From contig JBJTWK010000088.1 of assembly GCA_046081705.1 (NCBI GenBank), positions 1-59,441 of the forward strand: a stretch of 59,441 bases of DNA, in the 5' to 3' direction. Positions 1-8,674 of this stretch are shown one piece after another. Source of the DNA: IMCC26256 sp046081705. GTDB lineage: Bacteria; Actinomycetota; Acidimicrobiia; IMCC26256. A program made the translations under genes and the position numbers. Under the pieces are notes generated by a model. The model saw only the letters and a list, made by a program, of their open reading frames with translations. It searched no databases and was not told the DNA's origin. How positions within the stretch are numbered: position 1 is the first letter of the stretch; each line of letters starts with the position of its first letter.

Positions 1-1040
1 GTGATCGCCACGAGGCCGGCGAGCATGCCGTTCACCATCATGCCGGGGTCGGGCTTGCCCATCCGCTTCATGACGTAGAACATCGCCGCGGTCGCACCGA
101 AGGCCGCCGCGATCGCGGTGTTCACCGCGACGACGACGAACTGCACGTCGGTGGCGGCGAAGGTCGACGCCGCGTTGAAGCCGAACCACCCGAACAGCAG
201 GATGAAGGTGCCGAGCATCGCCATCGGGATGTTGTGCGCCCCCAGCGCCCGCGGCTTGCCGTCGGGTCCGTACTTGCCGATGCGGGGGCCGAGGACGATG
301 GCGCCCGCGAGGGCCGCCACCCCACCGACCGCGTGGACCACGCCGGAGCCGGCGAAGTCGACGTAGCAGAAACCGAGCTTCGTGCTGTTGCCGAGCTGGG
401 ACAGCCAGCAGCCACCCCAGGTCCAGGCGCCGAAGAGCGGGTAGTAGATGGCGCCGCAGAACAGGCCCCACACCACGAACGACTTCCACTTCCACCGCTC
501 GGCCATCGAGCCGGTCGGGATCGTCGCCACGGTGTCCATGAAGGCGACCATGTACAGGAAGAACGCGAGGATCGGCGCGCTCGCCGGCCCGTTGCCGTAG
601 CCGGTGCCGGTGAGCAGGAACCCGGACTTGCCCCAGAGGAACACCCAGGAGCCGGATCCGAGGAGGGCGCCATCACCCATGGCCTTGTCGAGCCCGAAGT
701 AGCCCGGGTACGAGAACCCGCTGAACATGAGCGGGAAGCCGATGAGGAAGAAGCCGATGAACCCGAGGCCGAAGACGGCGAAGTTCGTGCTCACGACGTG
801 GGCCGCGTGCTTGGCCCGGGTGAACCCGGTCTCGACGAGCGCGAAGCCCGCCTGCATGAAGATCACGAGCAGGGCCCCGATCACGATCCACAGCAGGTTG
901 AGGCTCAGCCCCACCGAGGGTCCGGTCGGGATCGAGGTGTCCTTGAAGGTGTCGGCGGCGAACGCCGCCCCGCCGAAGGACATCAGGAACAGTGCGGTGA
1001 GGACGCTGAAGATCAGCGCCCTCCGCTTGGTCAGTCTCAC
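1..1040 (-). CDS. amt: Ammonium transporter (Amt/MEP family), 3' end beyond window
   Basis: This is a membrane channel for ammonium/ammonia uptake. About 346 codons are visible. A signal-like hydrophobic N-terminus ends in GGAAFAAD, followed by the first Amt helix (LLWIVIGALLVIFMQAGFA) and the typical ETGFTRAKH segment. Near the window edge the family motif MMVNGMLAGLVAI is readable. The C-terminus, perhaps 60-100 residues, lies outside the window. The GTG start at 1040 is chosen because a GGGAGGG ribosome site lies 4 nt upstream. It is divergent from the mannosidase gene. A TAGGTT box at 1125-1130 on this strand could be its -10 element, giving a leader of roughly 75 nt. Downstream genes, where a PII gene would be expected, are not visible. 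Confidence 0.93.
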   Translation of the reverse strand, partial: MRLTKRRALIFSVLTALFLMSFGGAAFAADTFKDTSIPTGPSVGLSLNLLWIVIGALLVIFMQAGFALVETGFTRAKHAAHVVSTNFAVFGLGFIGFFLIGFPLMFSGFSYPGYFGLDKAMGDGALLGSGSWVFLWGKSGFLLTGTGYGNGPASAPILAFFLYMVAFMDTVATIPTGSMAERWKWKSFVVWGLFCGAIYYPLFGAWTWGGCWLSQLGNSTKLGFCYVDFAGSGVVHAVGGVAALAGAIVLGPRIGKYGPDGKPRALGAHNIPMAMLGTFILLFGWFGFNAASTFAATDVQFVVVAVNTAIAAAFGATAAMFYVMKRMGKPDPGMMVNGMLAGLVAI

Positions 1041-1225
1041 GTCTCCCTCCCAGGAGGCTCGTCGAGCCCTGACCGGCGCCGTTGCTGGACCAGATCGCTC
1101 GCTTGTACCGATGTGACGTCGGGGAACCTACGGACGCTCCGTTTCCCGGGATGTTCCGCTCCGTGAACCGGATGCGACGCCGTCCTGACCGTTCCCTGAC
1201 GCACGGGCGCCGGGGCCGGCTCCCG

Positions 1226-1231
1226 TAGTGT
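1226..1231 (+). promoter_or_regulatory. Leaderless-type -10 box (TAGTGT) for the mannosidase gene
   Basis: TAGTGT lies 8 nt before ATG 1240. The upstream GTG at 1228 falls inside this box, so ATG 1240 is the preferred start and the mRNA probably has no leader. Confidence 0.55.
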
Positions 1232-1239
1232 CCCGGCCC

Positions 1240-4017
1240 ATGACGAGCGCCGGAGCCCGCACCACCGCCACCCCCACCGTCGTCGGGATCGTCCCCCACA
1301 CCCACTGGGACCGTGAGTGGTACGCCCCGTTCCAGGAGTTCCGGCACCGCCTCGTGCGGATCCTCGACGAGTTCCTGCCCCGCCTCGAGGCCGACCCGTC
1401 GTACGCGCGGTTCCTGCTCGACGGCCAGACCGCGGTGATCGACGACTACCTCGAGGTGCGTCCCGAGGCCGAGGATCGCCTCGTGCGCCTCGCCTCGAGC
1501 GGCCGGCTCGGCGTGGGGCCGTGGGCGATCCTCATGGACGAGTACATGGTCTCCGGCGAGACGATCGTGCGCGACCTGCAGATGGGCATGGCCCGGGCCG
1601 CCCGCTTCGGCGGCGCGATGCAGGTCGGGTACCTCCCCGACATGTTCGGGCACGTCGCCCAGATGCCCCAGATCCTCGCGCTCGCCGGCCTCGAGCACAC
1701 CGTCGTGTGGCGGGGCGTGCCGAGCGCCGTGCAGCAGACCGCGTTCTGGTGGGAGGCGCTCGACGGCTCGCGGGTGCGCGCCGAGTTCCTCGTCGGCTCC
1801 TACTCCAACGGCCGCGACCTGCCGCGCGAGGCCGAGGGTCTCGTCGAGCGCGCCCGCGGGTACGAGCGCGAGCTCGGCGACGCCCGGCTCCCGGGCGGCG
1901 GACTGCTCCTCATGAACGGCACCGACCACCAGGTGCCCCAACCGTGGCTCGGCGAGGTGGTCGCCGCCGCGAACGCCGCGCAGGACGAGTACCGCTTCGT
2001 CGTGACGTCGCTGCCCGAGTACGTCGCGGGCCAGCCGTCCGAGGGACTCACGACCTGGCGGGGCGAGATGCGTTCCGGGGTCCGGGCCAACGTGCTCATG
2101 GGCGTGGCGTCGAACCGGGTGGACATCCACCAGGAGTGCGCCCGGGCGGAACGGGCGATCGAGCGCAGGGCCGAGCCGCTCCAGGCGGCGCTCATCCCCG
2201 CGGCCGAGTACGCCGCGGCCGCCGAGCTCGGGATCGCGTGGCGCCTGCTGGTGCTCAACAGCGCGCACGACTCGTCGTGCGCGTGCTCCTCGGACGACGT
2301 CGTCGACGCGGTCAAGGTCCGCTACCGCGAGGTCCAGCACATCGGCGACGGGCTCGCCCGGGACGCGCTCGTCGCCCTCGCCGTGCGGATCGACGCGCCC
2401 GCCGAGGCCACCGTCGTCGCGAACCCCGGCGCCCGCGCCCGGGGCGGACTCGTGACCGCCCTCGTCGCCGGCGAGGGCCCCGTGCACGTCGCCCCGGTCG
2501 GGGGCGGTGCGCCGAGACCCACCCAGACCGTCGCGGTGCTCGACGGCGAGGCGTTCCGGGTGCGGGTGAAGGCCGAGATGATGGGCGCCGTGCTCGACAT
2601 GGCCCGCGGCCCCGAGTTCGCCGGGTACCGCATCGCCCGTTACGAGATCCTCCGACCCGAGGGTGAGGGCGACGTCGAGGTGCGCACCCACGTCGCGACC
2701 GACTCCCGGGTCGTCGACCTCGAGCCCATGCGGAGCGAGCTCACGGCCCTCGCCGCCGCGCAGCCCGAGGCACGGTTCCACTTCCGCGTCATGCGCCAGC
2801 CGACCCGGAGCATCGTGTTCGCGGCCGACGAGGTGCCCGGCTTCGGCTGGCGCTCGTTCGCACCCGTCGAGGGTGCGGGCCCCACCACCGGCGTCGGCGC
2901 CGACGGTCTCACCCTGCGCAACGAGCGCCTCACGGTCACGATCGACCCGGCGACGGGCACCTACGCCATCACGACCGCCGACGGCGTGACCACCGCCGGG
3001 CTCGGCCGGATCGTCGAGGGCGGCGACGGCGGGGACACCTACAACTACTCGCCGCCGAAGGGCGACTTCCTCGTCGAGGCGCCGACCGCGGTGCGGGCGC
3101 GCGTCGAGGCGGCCGGGCCCGTGTTCGTCCGTGCGGTGATCGAGACCGACGTCGAGTGGCCGAGCCACGCGATCGGTGACGAGCGCCGGTGCACCGCCCG
3201 CGCGGACTCGACCCTCCCCCACACCGTCGTGACGACCCTCGAGCTGCGGACCGGCGAGCCGTTCCTGCGGGTGCAGCACGAGATCGACAACCGGTCGCGC
3301 GACCACCGGGTGCGGGTCCACTTTCCGTTGCCCGCAACGGTCGCGAGTTCGCGGGCCGACTGCGCGTTCGCCGTCGTCGAGCGGGGCCTCGAGACCGAGG
3401 GCGCCCCGCACGAGTACGCGCTGCCCACCTGGGTGTCGCGACGCTTCGTCGACGCGTCGGACGGCGAGGTCGGGCTCGGGCTCGTCCACGACGGACTCCT
3501 CGAGTACGAGGTCGTCGGTGCGGGCACCGAGCTGGCCCTGACCCTGCTCCGTTCGACGGGCTACCTCTCCCGCTCGGAGATGTACTACCGGCCGAACGCG
3601 GCCGGCCCGCTGCTGCCCGTCGAGGGGGCCCAGGTCCTCCAGCGCCTCACGCTCACCTACGCCGTGGTCCCCCACCGTGGCGACTGGGCGACCGCCGACC
3701 TCCCGCGGGTGGCCGACGACGTCCTCGTCCCGCTCGAGCGCATCCGCCGGGGTGAGATCCCCGGCGACTCGCTCCCGCCGCACGGCACCCGCCTGCAGGT
3801 CGACGGCGTCGAGGTGAGCACGCTGCACCGCGCCGAGGGCGGGCTCGCGCTGCGCGGGTACAACCCGCACCCGGAGCCCCGCACGCTCACGGTCGACCTC
3901 GACGGCCGACCCGCCACCGGCTGGGTCGTCGATCTCCTCGGTCGGCCGATCGAGGCGTTCGCCGGCTCCCGGAGCGTGCGGTCGAACGAGATCGTCAGCC
4001 TGCTGCTGGCGGACTGA
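1240..4017 (+). CDS. Glycoside hydrolase family 38 alpha-mannosidase
   Basis: This is a retaining, zinc-dependent alpha-mannosidase of about 925 residues, a normal length for bacterial GH38. The N-terminal motif VPHTHWDREW supplies zinc ligands (H22, D24). YLPDMFGH carries the predicted nucleophile and zinc ligand D134. The conserved NSAHDSSCACSSDDV motif of the middle helical domain is present, followed by the C-terminal beta-sandwich domains. There is no signal peptide, so it is probably cytoplasmic and could act on mannosides, glycan fragments or mannosylglycerate-type solutes. The substrate cannot be read from sequence. Its 3' end overlaps the convergent unknown gene by 23 nt. The start rests on the leaderless -10 box. 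Confidence 0.93.
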   Translation: MTSAGARTTATPTVVGIVPHTHWDREWYAPFQEFRHRLVRILDEFLPRLEADPSYARFLLDGQTAVIDDYLEVRPEAEDRLVRLASSGRLGVGPWAILMDEYMVSGETIVRDLQMGMARAARFGGAMQVGYLPDMFGHVAQMPQILALAGLEHTVVWRGVPSAVQQTAFWWEALDGSRVRAEFLVGSYSNGRDLPREAEGLVERARGYERELGDARLPGGGLLLMNGTDHQVPQPWLGEVVAAANAAQDEYRFVVTSLPEYVAGQPSEGLTTWRGEMRSGVRANVLMGVASNRVDIHQECARAERAIERRAEPLQAALIPAAEYAAAAELGIAWRLLVLNSAHDSSCACSSDDVVDAVKVRYREVQHIGDGLARDALVALAVRIDAPAEATVVANPGARARGGLVTALVAGEGPVHVAPVGGGAPRPTQTVAVLDGEAFRVRVKAEMMGAVLDMARGPEFAGYRIARYEILRPEGEGDVEVRTHVATDSRVVDLEPMRSELTALAAAQPEARFHFRVMRQPTRSIVFAADEVPGFGWRSFAPVEGAGPTTGVGADGLTLRNERLTVTIDPATGTYAITTADGVTTAGLGRIVEGGDGGDTYNYSPPKGDFLVEAPTAVRARVEAAGPVFVRAVIETDVEWPSHAIGDERRCTARADSTLPHTVVTTLELRTGEPFLRVQHEIDNRSRDHRVRVHFPLPATVASSRADCAFAVVERGLETEGAPHEYALPTWVSRRFVDASDGEVGLGLVHDGLLEYEVVGAGTELALTLLRSTGYLSRSEMYYRPNAAGPLLPVEGAQVLQRLTLTYAVVPHRGDWATADLPRVADDVLVPLERIRRGEIPGDSLPPHGTRLQVDGVEVSTLHRAEGGLALRGYNPHPEPRTLTVDLDGRPATGWVVDLLGRPIEAFAGSRSVRSNEIVSLLLAD

Positions 4018-5185
4018 CCGGGGCGGCGAGCAGCGCCTCGCCGCTCGCGTCGGTGCTCGAGAAGGTCGGGTCGAGACCCGGGCAGGTCACGGTGAGCGGT
4101 CCGGAGGCGTCGCGCACCTCCCACAGCAGGGCCGGGCGCTCGCCGTGCCACCGCAGCGCGAACGACACGAGGCCGTGGCGGGTCGGCGCGCCGTGGACCT
4201 CGACGCCCTGACCGAACCACTCCGGCGGACACGCGCCGAGGAGGGCGACCCCGTCCGGTCGATCGGCCACGAGCAGTTGCCGCAGCGCGACGAGGAACGC
4301 CGCGGGTTCGTCGGGCCAGCCGTCGGCTCGGGCGGGAGGCCGCCGCCGCGCCGCGCGCCGGTCGCGCAGGCGCAGGCCGTGCCAGGCGTACTCGGCCTCG
4401 GTGTCGAAGCCCCAGTCCTCGAGGGCGGCGACCGCATCCGGTCGATCGGCGGCGAGGAGCACCTCGGCCCGGGCCCGGCGCACCCGCTCGGCGAGCCGGT
4501 CGTCGGGGAGCACGACGCGCGTGCCCTGCTCGAGCATCACCTGCCAACCCCGGGCCACGTCGTCCGAGCCCGGCAGATCGGCGAGCGCGACGCCGTCGGG
4601 CCACTCCTCGCCGAGGGCGAGGGCGATGCGCATGCGGGCGGTGTGGGCGAGCGGGTACATGAGCACCACCTCGAGCCCGGCGGCGTCGGCGACCTCGGGG
4701 AAGTCGCCCGTGACGGCGCCGCCTGCGACCACCGTGTCGAAGACGTCCGGGTCGCCGGTCCGGGCGACGAGCCAGCGGGATGGCGCGAACGGGAGCACGA
4801 GCGCCGGGCGGCCGTCGACGACGAGCGTGGTGCCGTCGAGCGCGACGCGGCGGATCGCTCGGTCGGGCCGTCCCCGCAGCACGAACGCCGCGGCGAGTGC
4901 ACCGGGCGAACGGTTCTGGAGTTCGAGCACGACGAGCCCGGCGGCACCGCTCACGCCGTACACGCGCTGCACGGCGTTGCCGTTCGGCACGCGCATGGAG
5001 GTCTCGAGCACGGGAGCGCCGTCGATCGCCTGCTGGCGCACCGCGGCCTCACGCGCCGCCACGTGCCAGCGGTCGTCGGCGCCCACCCACCAGTCGAGGG
5101 ACCAGGCCTCGTCGACCGCGGTGATGTGCCCGCGGGGGTCGACGAGCGCGCGCCCGGCCGATCCGAGCGTGCCGACGGTCGTCAC
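3995..5185 (-). CDS. Conserved hypothetical protein, possible sugar-related beta-sandwich protein
   Basis: This is a soluble protein of 396 residues with no signal peptide or membrane segment, and I do not recognise its family. The N-terminal third looks beta-rich (LDWWVGADDRWHVAAREA and ETSMRVPNGNAVQRVYGV). The middle is helical and Arg-rich, and the C-terminus again looks like a beta-sandwich (HGLVSFALRWHGERPALLWEV). This resembles accessory domains of glycoside hydrolases, but I see no catalytic motif. The GTG start overlaps the gpsA stop in GTGA, so it is translationally coupled to gpsA and likely the third gene of a plsC-gpsA unit. Its 3' end runs 23 nt into the end of the mannosidase gene. 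Confidence 0.75.
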   Translation of the reverse strand: MTTVGTLGSAGRALVDPRGHITAVDEAWSLDWWVGADDRWHVAAREAAVRQQAIDGAPVLETSMRVPNGNAVQRVYGVSGAAGLVVLELQNRSPGALAAAFVLRGRPDRAIRRVALDGTTLVVDGRPALVLPFAPSRWLVARTGDPDVFDTVVAGGAVTGDFPEVADAAGLEVVLMYPLAHTARMRIALALGEEWPDGVALADLPGSDDVARGWQVMLEQGTRVVLPDDRLAERVRRARAEVLLAADRPDAVAALEDWGFDTEAEYAWHGLRLRDRRAARRRPPARADGWPDEPAAFLVALRQLLVADRPDGVALLGACPPEWFGQGVEVHGAPTRHGLVSFALRWHGERPALLWEVRDASGPLTVTCPGLDPTFSSTDASGEALLAAPVSPPAAG

Positions 5186-6201
5186 GAGAGGCCGCGCAGT
5201 TCTGAGGTGGCCTCGCGCAGCATGAGGGCCGGCACGATCTCGGCCGGACGGCGACCGTCGTAGAGCACCGCACCGACCTGCTCGGCGATGGGCATCTCGA
5301 CACCGTGCGCCTGCGCGAGGTCGAGCACCGCACGGGTGCTCTTCACCCCCTCCGCGACCATCTGCATCTCGGCGACCACCTCATCGAGGGTACGCCCCGC
5401 ACCGAGCGCCACCCCCACCGTGCGGTTGCGGCTCTTGTCGCTGATGCACGTCGCCACGAGATCCCCCATGCCCGCGAGCCCGGAGAAGGTGAGCGGATCC
5501 CCGCCGAGAGCCACGCCGAGACGGGCGAGTTCTGCGAGCCCGCGGGTGATGAGCGCGGCCTTCGTGTTGTCGCCGTACCCGAGGCCGTGCGCGATGCCCG
5601 CCGCGATCGCCATGACGTTCTTGAGCGCCCCGGCGATCTCGCACCCCACGACGTCGGGGTTCGTGTACACGCGGAAGGTCGCGGTCATGAAGGCCCGCTG
5701 GACCCCGGCGGCCCGGTCGGGATCCGCGATCGCCGCCACCGAGGCGGTCGGCTGCCCCTCGGCGACCTCCCGGGCGAGGTTGGGTCCCGTGAGCACGCCG
5801 ATGCGGCCGGGGTCGCCGCCGAGCACCTCGGCCGCGACCTCGGTCATGCGGAGGAGGGAACCCTGCTCCACCCCCTTGACCAGGGTCACGAAGGTCACGT
5901 CGGGATCGATCGCCGGCGCCCCGGCGGTGAGCACGTCACGGAACCCGTGGGAGGGCACGCCCATCACCACGATGTCGGCGCCGGCGAGGGCCGCCGCGAG
6001 GTCGGCGGTGACGTGCAGCGGCGGCAGCTCGATGCCGGGGAGGTACGCGTCGTTGCGGCCGTCCCGATCGATCGCGGCGGCGAGGGCGGGGTCCCGCGCC
6101 CACAACGTGGCGTCGGTGTGGGCGGCCGCGATGCCGGCGACAGCGGTCCCCCACGAGCCCGCGCCGATGACCGCGACCCGGGGCCGCGCCGCCCCGCTCA
6201 C
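5182..6201 (-). CDS. gpsA: NAD(P)-dependent glycerol-3-phosphate dehydrogenase
   Basis: It reduces dihydroxyacetone phosphate to sn-glycerol-3-phosphate, the backbone for phospholipids. It has 339 residues, normal for GpsA. The N-terminal Rossmann motif is GAGSWGTAVAG. MGVPSHGFR, TLVKGVEQ and the GALKNVMAIAAGIAHGLGYGDNTKAAL block, with the catalytic Lys in ALKN, are all present. The start is the GTG at 6201, giving VSGAARPRVAVIGAG; an upstream in-frame extension runs antisense into plsC and is rejected. The stop of plsC (TGA) lies 1 nt before this GTG, so the two genes form one unit that makes G3P and acylates its products. Confidence 0.95.
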   Translation of the reverse strand: MSGAARPRVAVIGAGSWGTAVAGIAAAHTDATLWARDPALAAAIDRDGRNDAYLPGIELPPLHVTADLAAALAGADIVVMGVPSHGFRDVLTAGAPAIDPDVTFVTLVKGVEQGSLLRMTEVAAEVLGGDPGRIGVLTGPNLAREVAEGQPTASVAAIADPDRAAGVQRAFMTATFRVYTNPDVVGCEIAGALKNVMAIAAGIAHGLGYGDNTKAALITRGLAELARLGVALGGDPLTFSGLAGMGDLVATCISDKSRNRTVGVALGAGRTLDEVVAEMQMVAEGVKSTRAVLDLAQAHGVEMPIAEQVGAVLYDGRRPAEIVPALMLREATSELRGLS

Positions 6202-6202
6202 C

Positions 6203-6907
6203 TCACCCACCGCACGGCCGGACGACCGCGGTCGCGGGCCCGCGCACCCACCAGTCGTCCTCGTCGGCGCCGGGGGTCTGCGGGTAGATCTCGCGCGCCC
6301 GGGCGACCGCCGCGCACACCCCGGCCATGATCCGGTCCGTGGCGACGCGCGGGTCGTCATCGGGTCGGACGGCGACGGGTTCGCCCACCACGACGCTCAC
6401 CGCCACCCCGGCGCGCCAGCGCGGCGGGCGGCCCTTGAACATGATCCGGTGCGCGCCCCACACCCCGACGGGGGTGACCGCGACCCCCGATGCGGCGGCG
6501 AGGCGCGCCGTGCCGGTCCGACCGGCCATCGGCTCGAGGTCGAGCGAGATGGTGCCCTCGGGGAACACGACGACGCACTCCCCGTCGCGCAGCGCGGTCA
6601 CGGCGGCGTCGAGCGCGGCGGCCGCGTCGGCGGTGCCGCGGGCCACCGGGATCTGCCCGGCCGCCCGGAGGAACCCGGCGAGCGGTTGCTTGCGGAAGAG
6701 TTCCTCCTTGGCGAGGAACCGGATGCGCCGGTGCCGCCGGTCCGCGGCCATCCCGACGACGAGCGGGTCGAGGTAGGACACGTGGTTCGAGGCGAGGATC
6801 GCCCCGCCGCAGTCCGGGATGCGCTCGATCCCCTCCGTGCGCCAGCGCAGGCCGTGGCGCAACGGCAGTCGGAGCAGGCCCGCGGCCACGGGGTAGGCGA
6901 TCTCCAC
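6203..6907 (-). CDS. plsC: 1-acyl-sn-glycerol-3-phosphate acyltransferase (PlsC family)
   Basis: It transfers a second acyl chain to lysophosphatidic acid at the membrane. It has 234 residues. The HX4D motif is NHVSYLD, the substrate-binding motif is FPEGT, and further family blocks are FLAKEELFR and PVARG. The hydrophobic N-terminus VEIAYPVAAGLLRLPL is the probable membrane anchor. I chose GTG 6907 because a TACACT -10 box lies 8 nt upstream; longer in-frame starts would cross the promoter into the divergent cofC gene. It is the first gene of a unit with gpsA and the following unknown gene. Confidence 0.92.
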   Translation of the reverse strand: MEIAYPVAAGLLRLPLRHGLRWRTEGIERIPDCGGAILASNHVSYLDPLVVGMAADRRHRRIRFLAKEELFRKQPLAGFLRAAGQIPVARGTADAAAALDAAVTALRDGECVVVFPEGTISLDLEPMAGRTGTARLAAASGVAVTPVGVWGAHRIMFKGRPPRWRAGVAVSVVVGEPVAVRPDDDPRVATDRIMAGVCAAVARAREIYPQTPGADEDDWWVRGPATAVVRPCGG

Positions 6908-6914
6908 GGTCGCG

Positions 6915-6921
6915 TAGTGTA
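6915..6921. promoter_or_regulatory. Symmetric bidirectional -10 element (TAGTGTA) shared by plsC and cofC
   Basis: On the plus strand TAGTGT (6915-6920) lies 10 nt before cofC ATG 6931. On the minus strand TACACT (6921-6916) lies 8 nt before plsC GTG 6907. Only 23 bp separate the two start codons, so both transcripts are expected to be leaderless and to compete for this box. Confidence 0.6.
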
Positions 6922-6930
6922 CGGACCCCC

Positions 6931-7590
6931 ATGCGAGCCCCGTCGGGAGAGTCCCCCACCCCCGCACCCCGAGGTGCCGGCGTCGTCGTCCCGATCCGGG
7001 CCTTCACCGACGGCATGGCCCGTCTCGCCGAGGTGCTCTCACCCGACGAGCGCGCCGATCTCGGCCGTCGCCTCGCCGAACGGGTCACCGGGGCCGCGGC
7101 CGGGCTCCCGGTCGTGGTCGTGTCGAGCGCGCCCGAGGTGCGGGCCTGGGCCGACGCGCGGTCCCTCGCCTGCATCGACGACCCCGGCTCCCTCGACGAC
7201 GCCGCAGCGGCGGGCGTCGCGTGGTGCGCAGCGCGGGGCCACGCCCGGGCGGTCGTGCTCCACGCCGACCTCCCCCGGGTGCACGCGACCTCGATCGACG
7301 CACTCACCCGGGACGCCGGAACGCCGATCGTGGCGATCGTCCCGTGTCGCCGCGGCGACGGCACCCCGGCGATCTCGGTGCCGACCGCGGCCGGGTTCAC
7401 CTTCGCGTACGGACCCGGATCCTTCCGACGCCACACCCGCCACGCGCACGCGGCGGGCCTCGGGGTGCGCACGGTGCGCGACCCGGACCTCGCCGCCGAC
7501 CTCGACCTGCCCGAGGACCTCGCGGCCGAGGGCCTGGGCCCCGGCGGAACCCTCGGGGGCCCTGCGACCCGGATGCAGGCCACCCGGTGA
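6931..7590 (+). CDS. cofC: 2-phospho-L-lactate/phosphoenolpyruvate guanylyltransferase (CofC/FbiD)
   Basis: It activates phospholactate or PEP with GTP to give the guanylylated precursor used to build coenzyme F420. It has 219 residues. It starts its core with VVVPIRAFTDGMARLAEVL, the typical nucleotidyltransferase N-terminus. LHADLPRV is the LxADLP metal-binding motif. AIVPCRRGDGTPAISVP and FAYGPGSFRRHTRHA are CofC hallmarks. ATG 6931 is set by the bidirectional promoter just upstream. Its stop overlaps the GTG of the PIG-L gene (GTGA), so the two are coupled. It implies that this organism makes F420, which fits the LLM-family oxidoreductase near the other end of the window. Confidence 0.92.
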   Translation: MRAPSGESPTPAPRGAGVVVPIRAFTDGMARLAEVLSPDERADLGRRLAERVTGAAAGLPVVVVSSAPEVRAWADARSLACIDDPGSLDDAAAAGVAWCAARGHARAVVLHADLPRVHATSIDALTRDAGTPIVAIVPCRRGDGTPAISVPTAAGFTFAYGPGSFRRHTRHAHAAGLGVRTVRDPDLAADLDLPEDLAAEGLGPGGTLGGPATRMQATR

Positions 7591-8309
7591 ATCCCCTGCC
7601 CGTCCCCACTCGGGCCCTCGCCATCGGCTCGCACCCCGACGACGTCGAGTTCGGGGCCGGCGCCACGCTGGCCCGCTGGGCCGAGGCCGGCTGCGAGGTG
7701 CACCTGCTCGTGCTCACCGACGGGTCGAAGGGGTCCTGGGACGGCGCCGCCGACCTCCGCGCCCTCGTCGCGACCCGGGAGGCCGAGGCCCGGGCGGCCG
7801 CCGCCCGGCTCGGGGCCGTCGACGTGCACCTCCTCGGGTACCCGGATGGCGAACTCCAGAGCGGCATCGCCGAACGGGAGGCGGTGTGCCGGGTGATCCG
7901 GGCCACGCGACCCGAGGTCCTCATCGGCCACGACCCCTGGCAGCGCTACCGCCTCCACCCGGACCACCGGCACGCCGGATGGCTCACGGTCGACGGGCTC
8001 GTGGCGGCCCGGGACCCGCACTTCTTCCCAGCCGCCGGTCCGCACCACCGCCCGGGCACCCTGCTGCTCTTCGAGGCCGACGAGCCGAACCACTGGGAGC
8101 CCGCCGAGTCTCACCTCGGCCCCAAGGTCGCGGCCCTCCTCGAGCACCGGAGCCAGTGGCACTCGACGATGGGCATCGAACCCGGTCACCCCGATGAGCC
8201 CGCCCAGCACGAGGCATTCGTGGCCGAGGTGCGCCGGCGGGTCACCGTCGACGAGGGCCCCGGGCCCCGGGGGTGCTTCGAGGCCTTCCGGGCCATCACC
8301 CGCACCTGA
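7587..8309 (+). CDS. PIG-L (LmbE-like) family deacetylase
   Basis: This is a zinc-dependent N-acetyl-hexosamine-type deacetylase of 240 residues. SHPDDVEFGAGAT carries the HPDDxE zinc-binding and catalytic motif, and DPWQRYRLHPDHRHAGW provides the second metal His (HPDH). Actinobacterial members include MshB and Mca of mycothiol metabolism and other GlcNAc deacetylases; the exact substrate cannot be assigned here. The GTG start overlaps the cofC stop by 4 nt, so expression is coupled to cofC. A strong hairpin (8375-8400) closes the unit. Confidence 0.88.
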   Translation: MNPLPVPTRALAIGSHPDDVEFGAGATLARWAEAGCEVHLLVLTDGSKGSWDGAADLRALVATREAEARAAAARLGAVDVHLLGYPDGELQSGIAEREAVCRVIRATRPEVLIGHDPWQRYRLHPDHRHAGWLTVDGLVAARDPHFFPAAGPHHRPGTLLLFEADEPNHWEPAESHLGPKVAALLEHRSQWHSTMGIEPGHPDEPAQHEAFVAEVRRRVTVDEGPGPRGCFEAFRAITRT

Positions 8310-8374
8310 GCCACCCTCGTCCGGGACCCCGTCGACCCCGGCGCACGCCTCGGGGGATCGGGTCCGGACGCGGA

Positions 8375-8400
8375 ACGGGGAGGCCTCCCGGCCTCCCCGT
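8375..8400. terminator. Bidirectional terminator hairpin
   Basis: ACGGGGAGGC and GCCTCCCCGT form a perfect 10-bp stem around a 6-nt loop. It sits between the convergent PIG-L gene and the Lys/Ala-rich small gene. There is no T-run. Confidence 0.65.
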
Positions 8401-8426
8401 CCGAATCCCTGACCAGCCAGGAGTGG

Positions 8427-8597
8427 CTAGCGCCGCTTCGCAGCCTTGCGCTTCGCCGGCTTCTTGGCGGCCTTCCGCTTCGCGGGGGCGGCCTTCTTGG
8501 CAGCCTTGCGCTTCGCGGGTGCCTTCTTCGCTGCCTTGCGCTTCGCCGGGGCCTTCTTGGCCGCCGTCTTACGAGTGGTCTTCTTTGCCGGAGGCAC
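8427..8597 (-). CDS. Stand-alone Lys/Ala-rich histone H1-like protein (HupB-tail-like)
   Basis: A 56-residue, extremely basic protein built from repeats of the type APAKRKAAKK; its core repeats run from about residue 13 to 55. It contains no Asp, Glu or aromatic residues. It resembles the C-terminal PAKK tail that is normally fused to the HU domain in mycobacterial HupB, or a small histone H1-like protein, so it probably binds DNA non-specifically and compacts the nucleoid. The GTG start at 8597 has an AAAGGTGG ribosome site about 6 nt upstream. It lies 77 bp downstream of the HU gene on the same strand, separated by a hairpin. Almost all Lys codons are AAG and Ala codons GCC/GCG, like neighbouring genes. 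Confidence 0.85.
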   Translation of the reverse strand: MPPAKKTTRKTAAKKAPAKRKAAKKAPAKRKAAKKAAPAKRKAAKKPAKRKAAKRR

Positions 8598-8637
8598 GGG
8601 TACCACCTTTCATGTGGGTTTGTTGCTTGCCTGAGCG

Positions 8638-8671
8638 CGTCGATGCACCCTGCGGGTGCAAGGGCTCGACG
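8638..8671 (-). terminator. Hairpin after the HU gene
   Basis: TGCACCC and GGGTGCA form a perfect 7-bp stem with a 3-nt loop, extended by CGTCGA/TCGACG across a 5-nt bulge. There is no T-run. It could end part of the HU transcript or act as a processing site before the Lys/Ala-rich gene. Confidence 0.5.
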
Positions 8672-8674
8672 AAC

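Noticed and set aside
1228..1239. GTG 1228 as start of the mannosidase
   Set aside because: It lies inside the TAGTGT box that fits leaderless initiation at ATG 1240.
673..3870. A 3.2-kb open frame on the minus strand opposite the GH38 gene
   Set aside because: Its product is low-complexity Arg/Gly/Asp/His sequence without family motifs, while the plus-strand frame has complete GH38 motifs. Long antisense frames are expected at this GC content.
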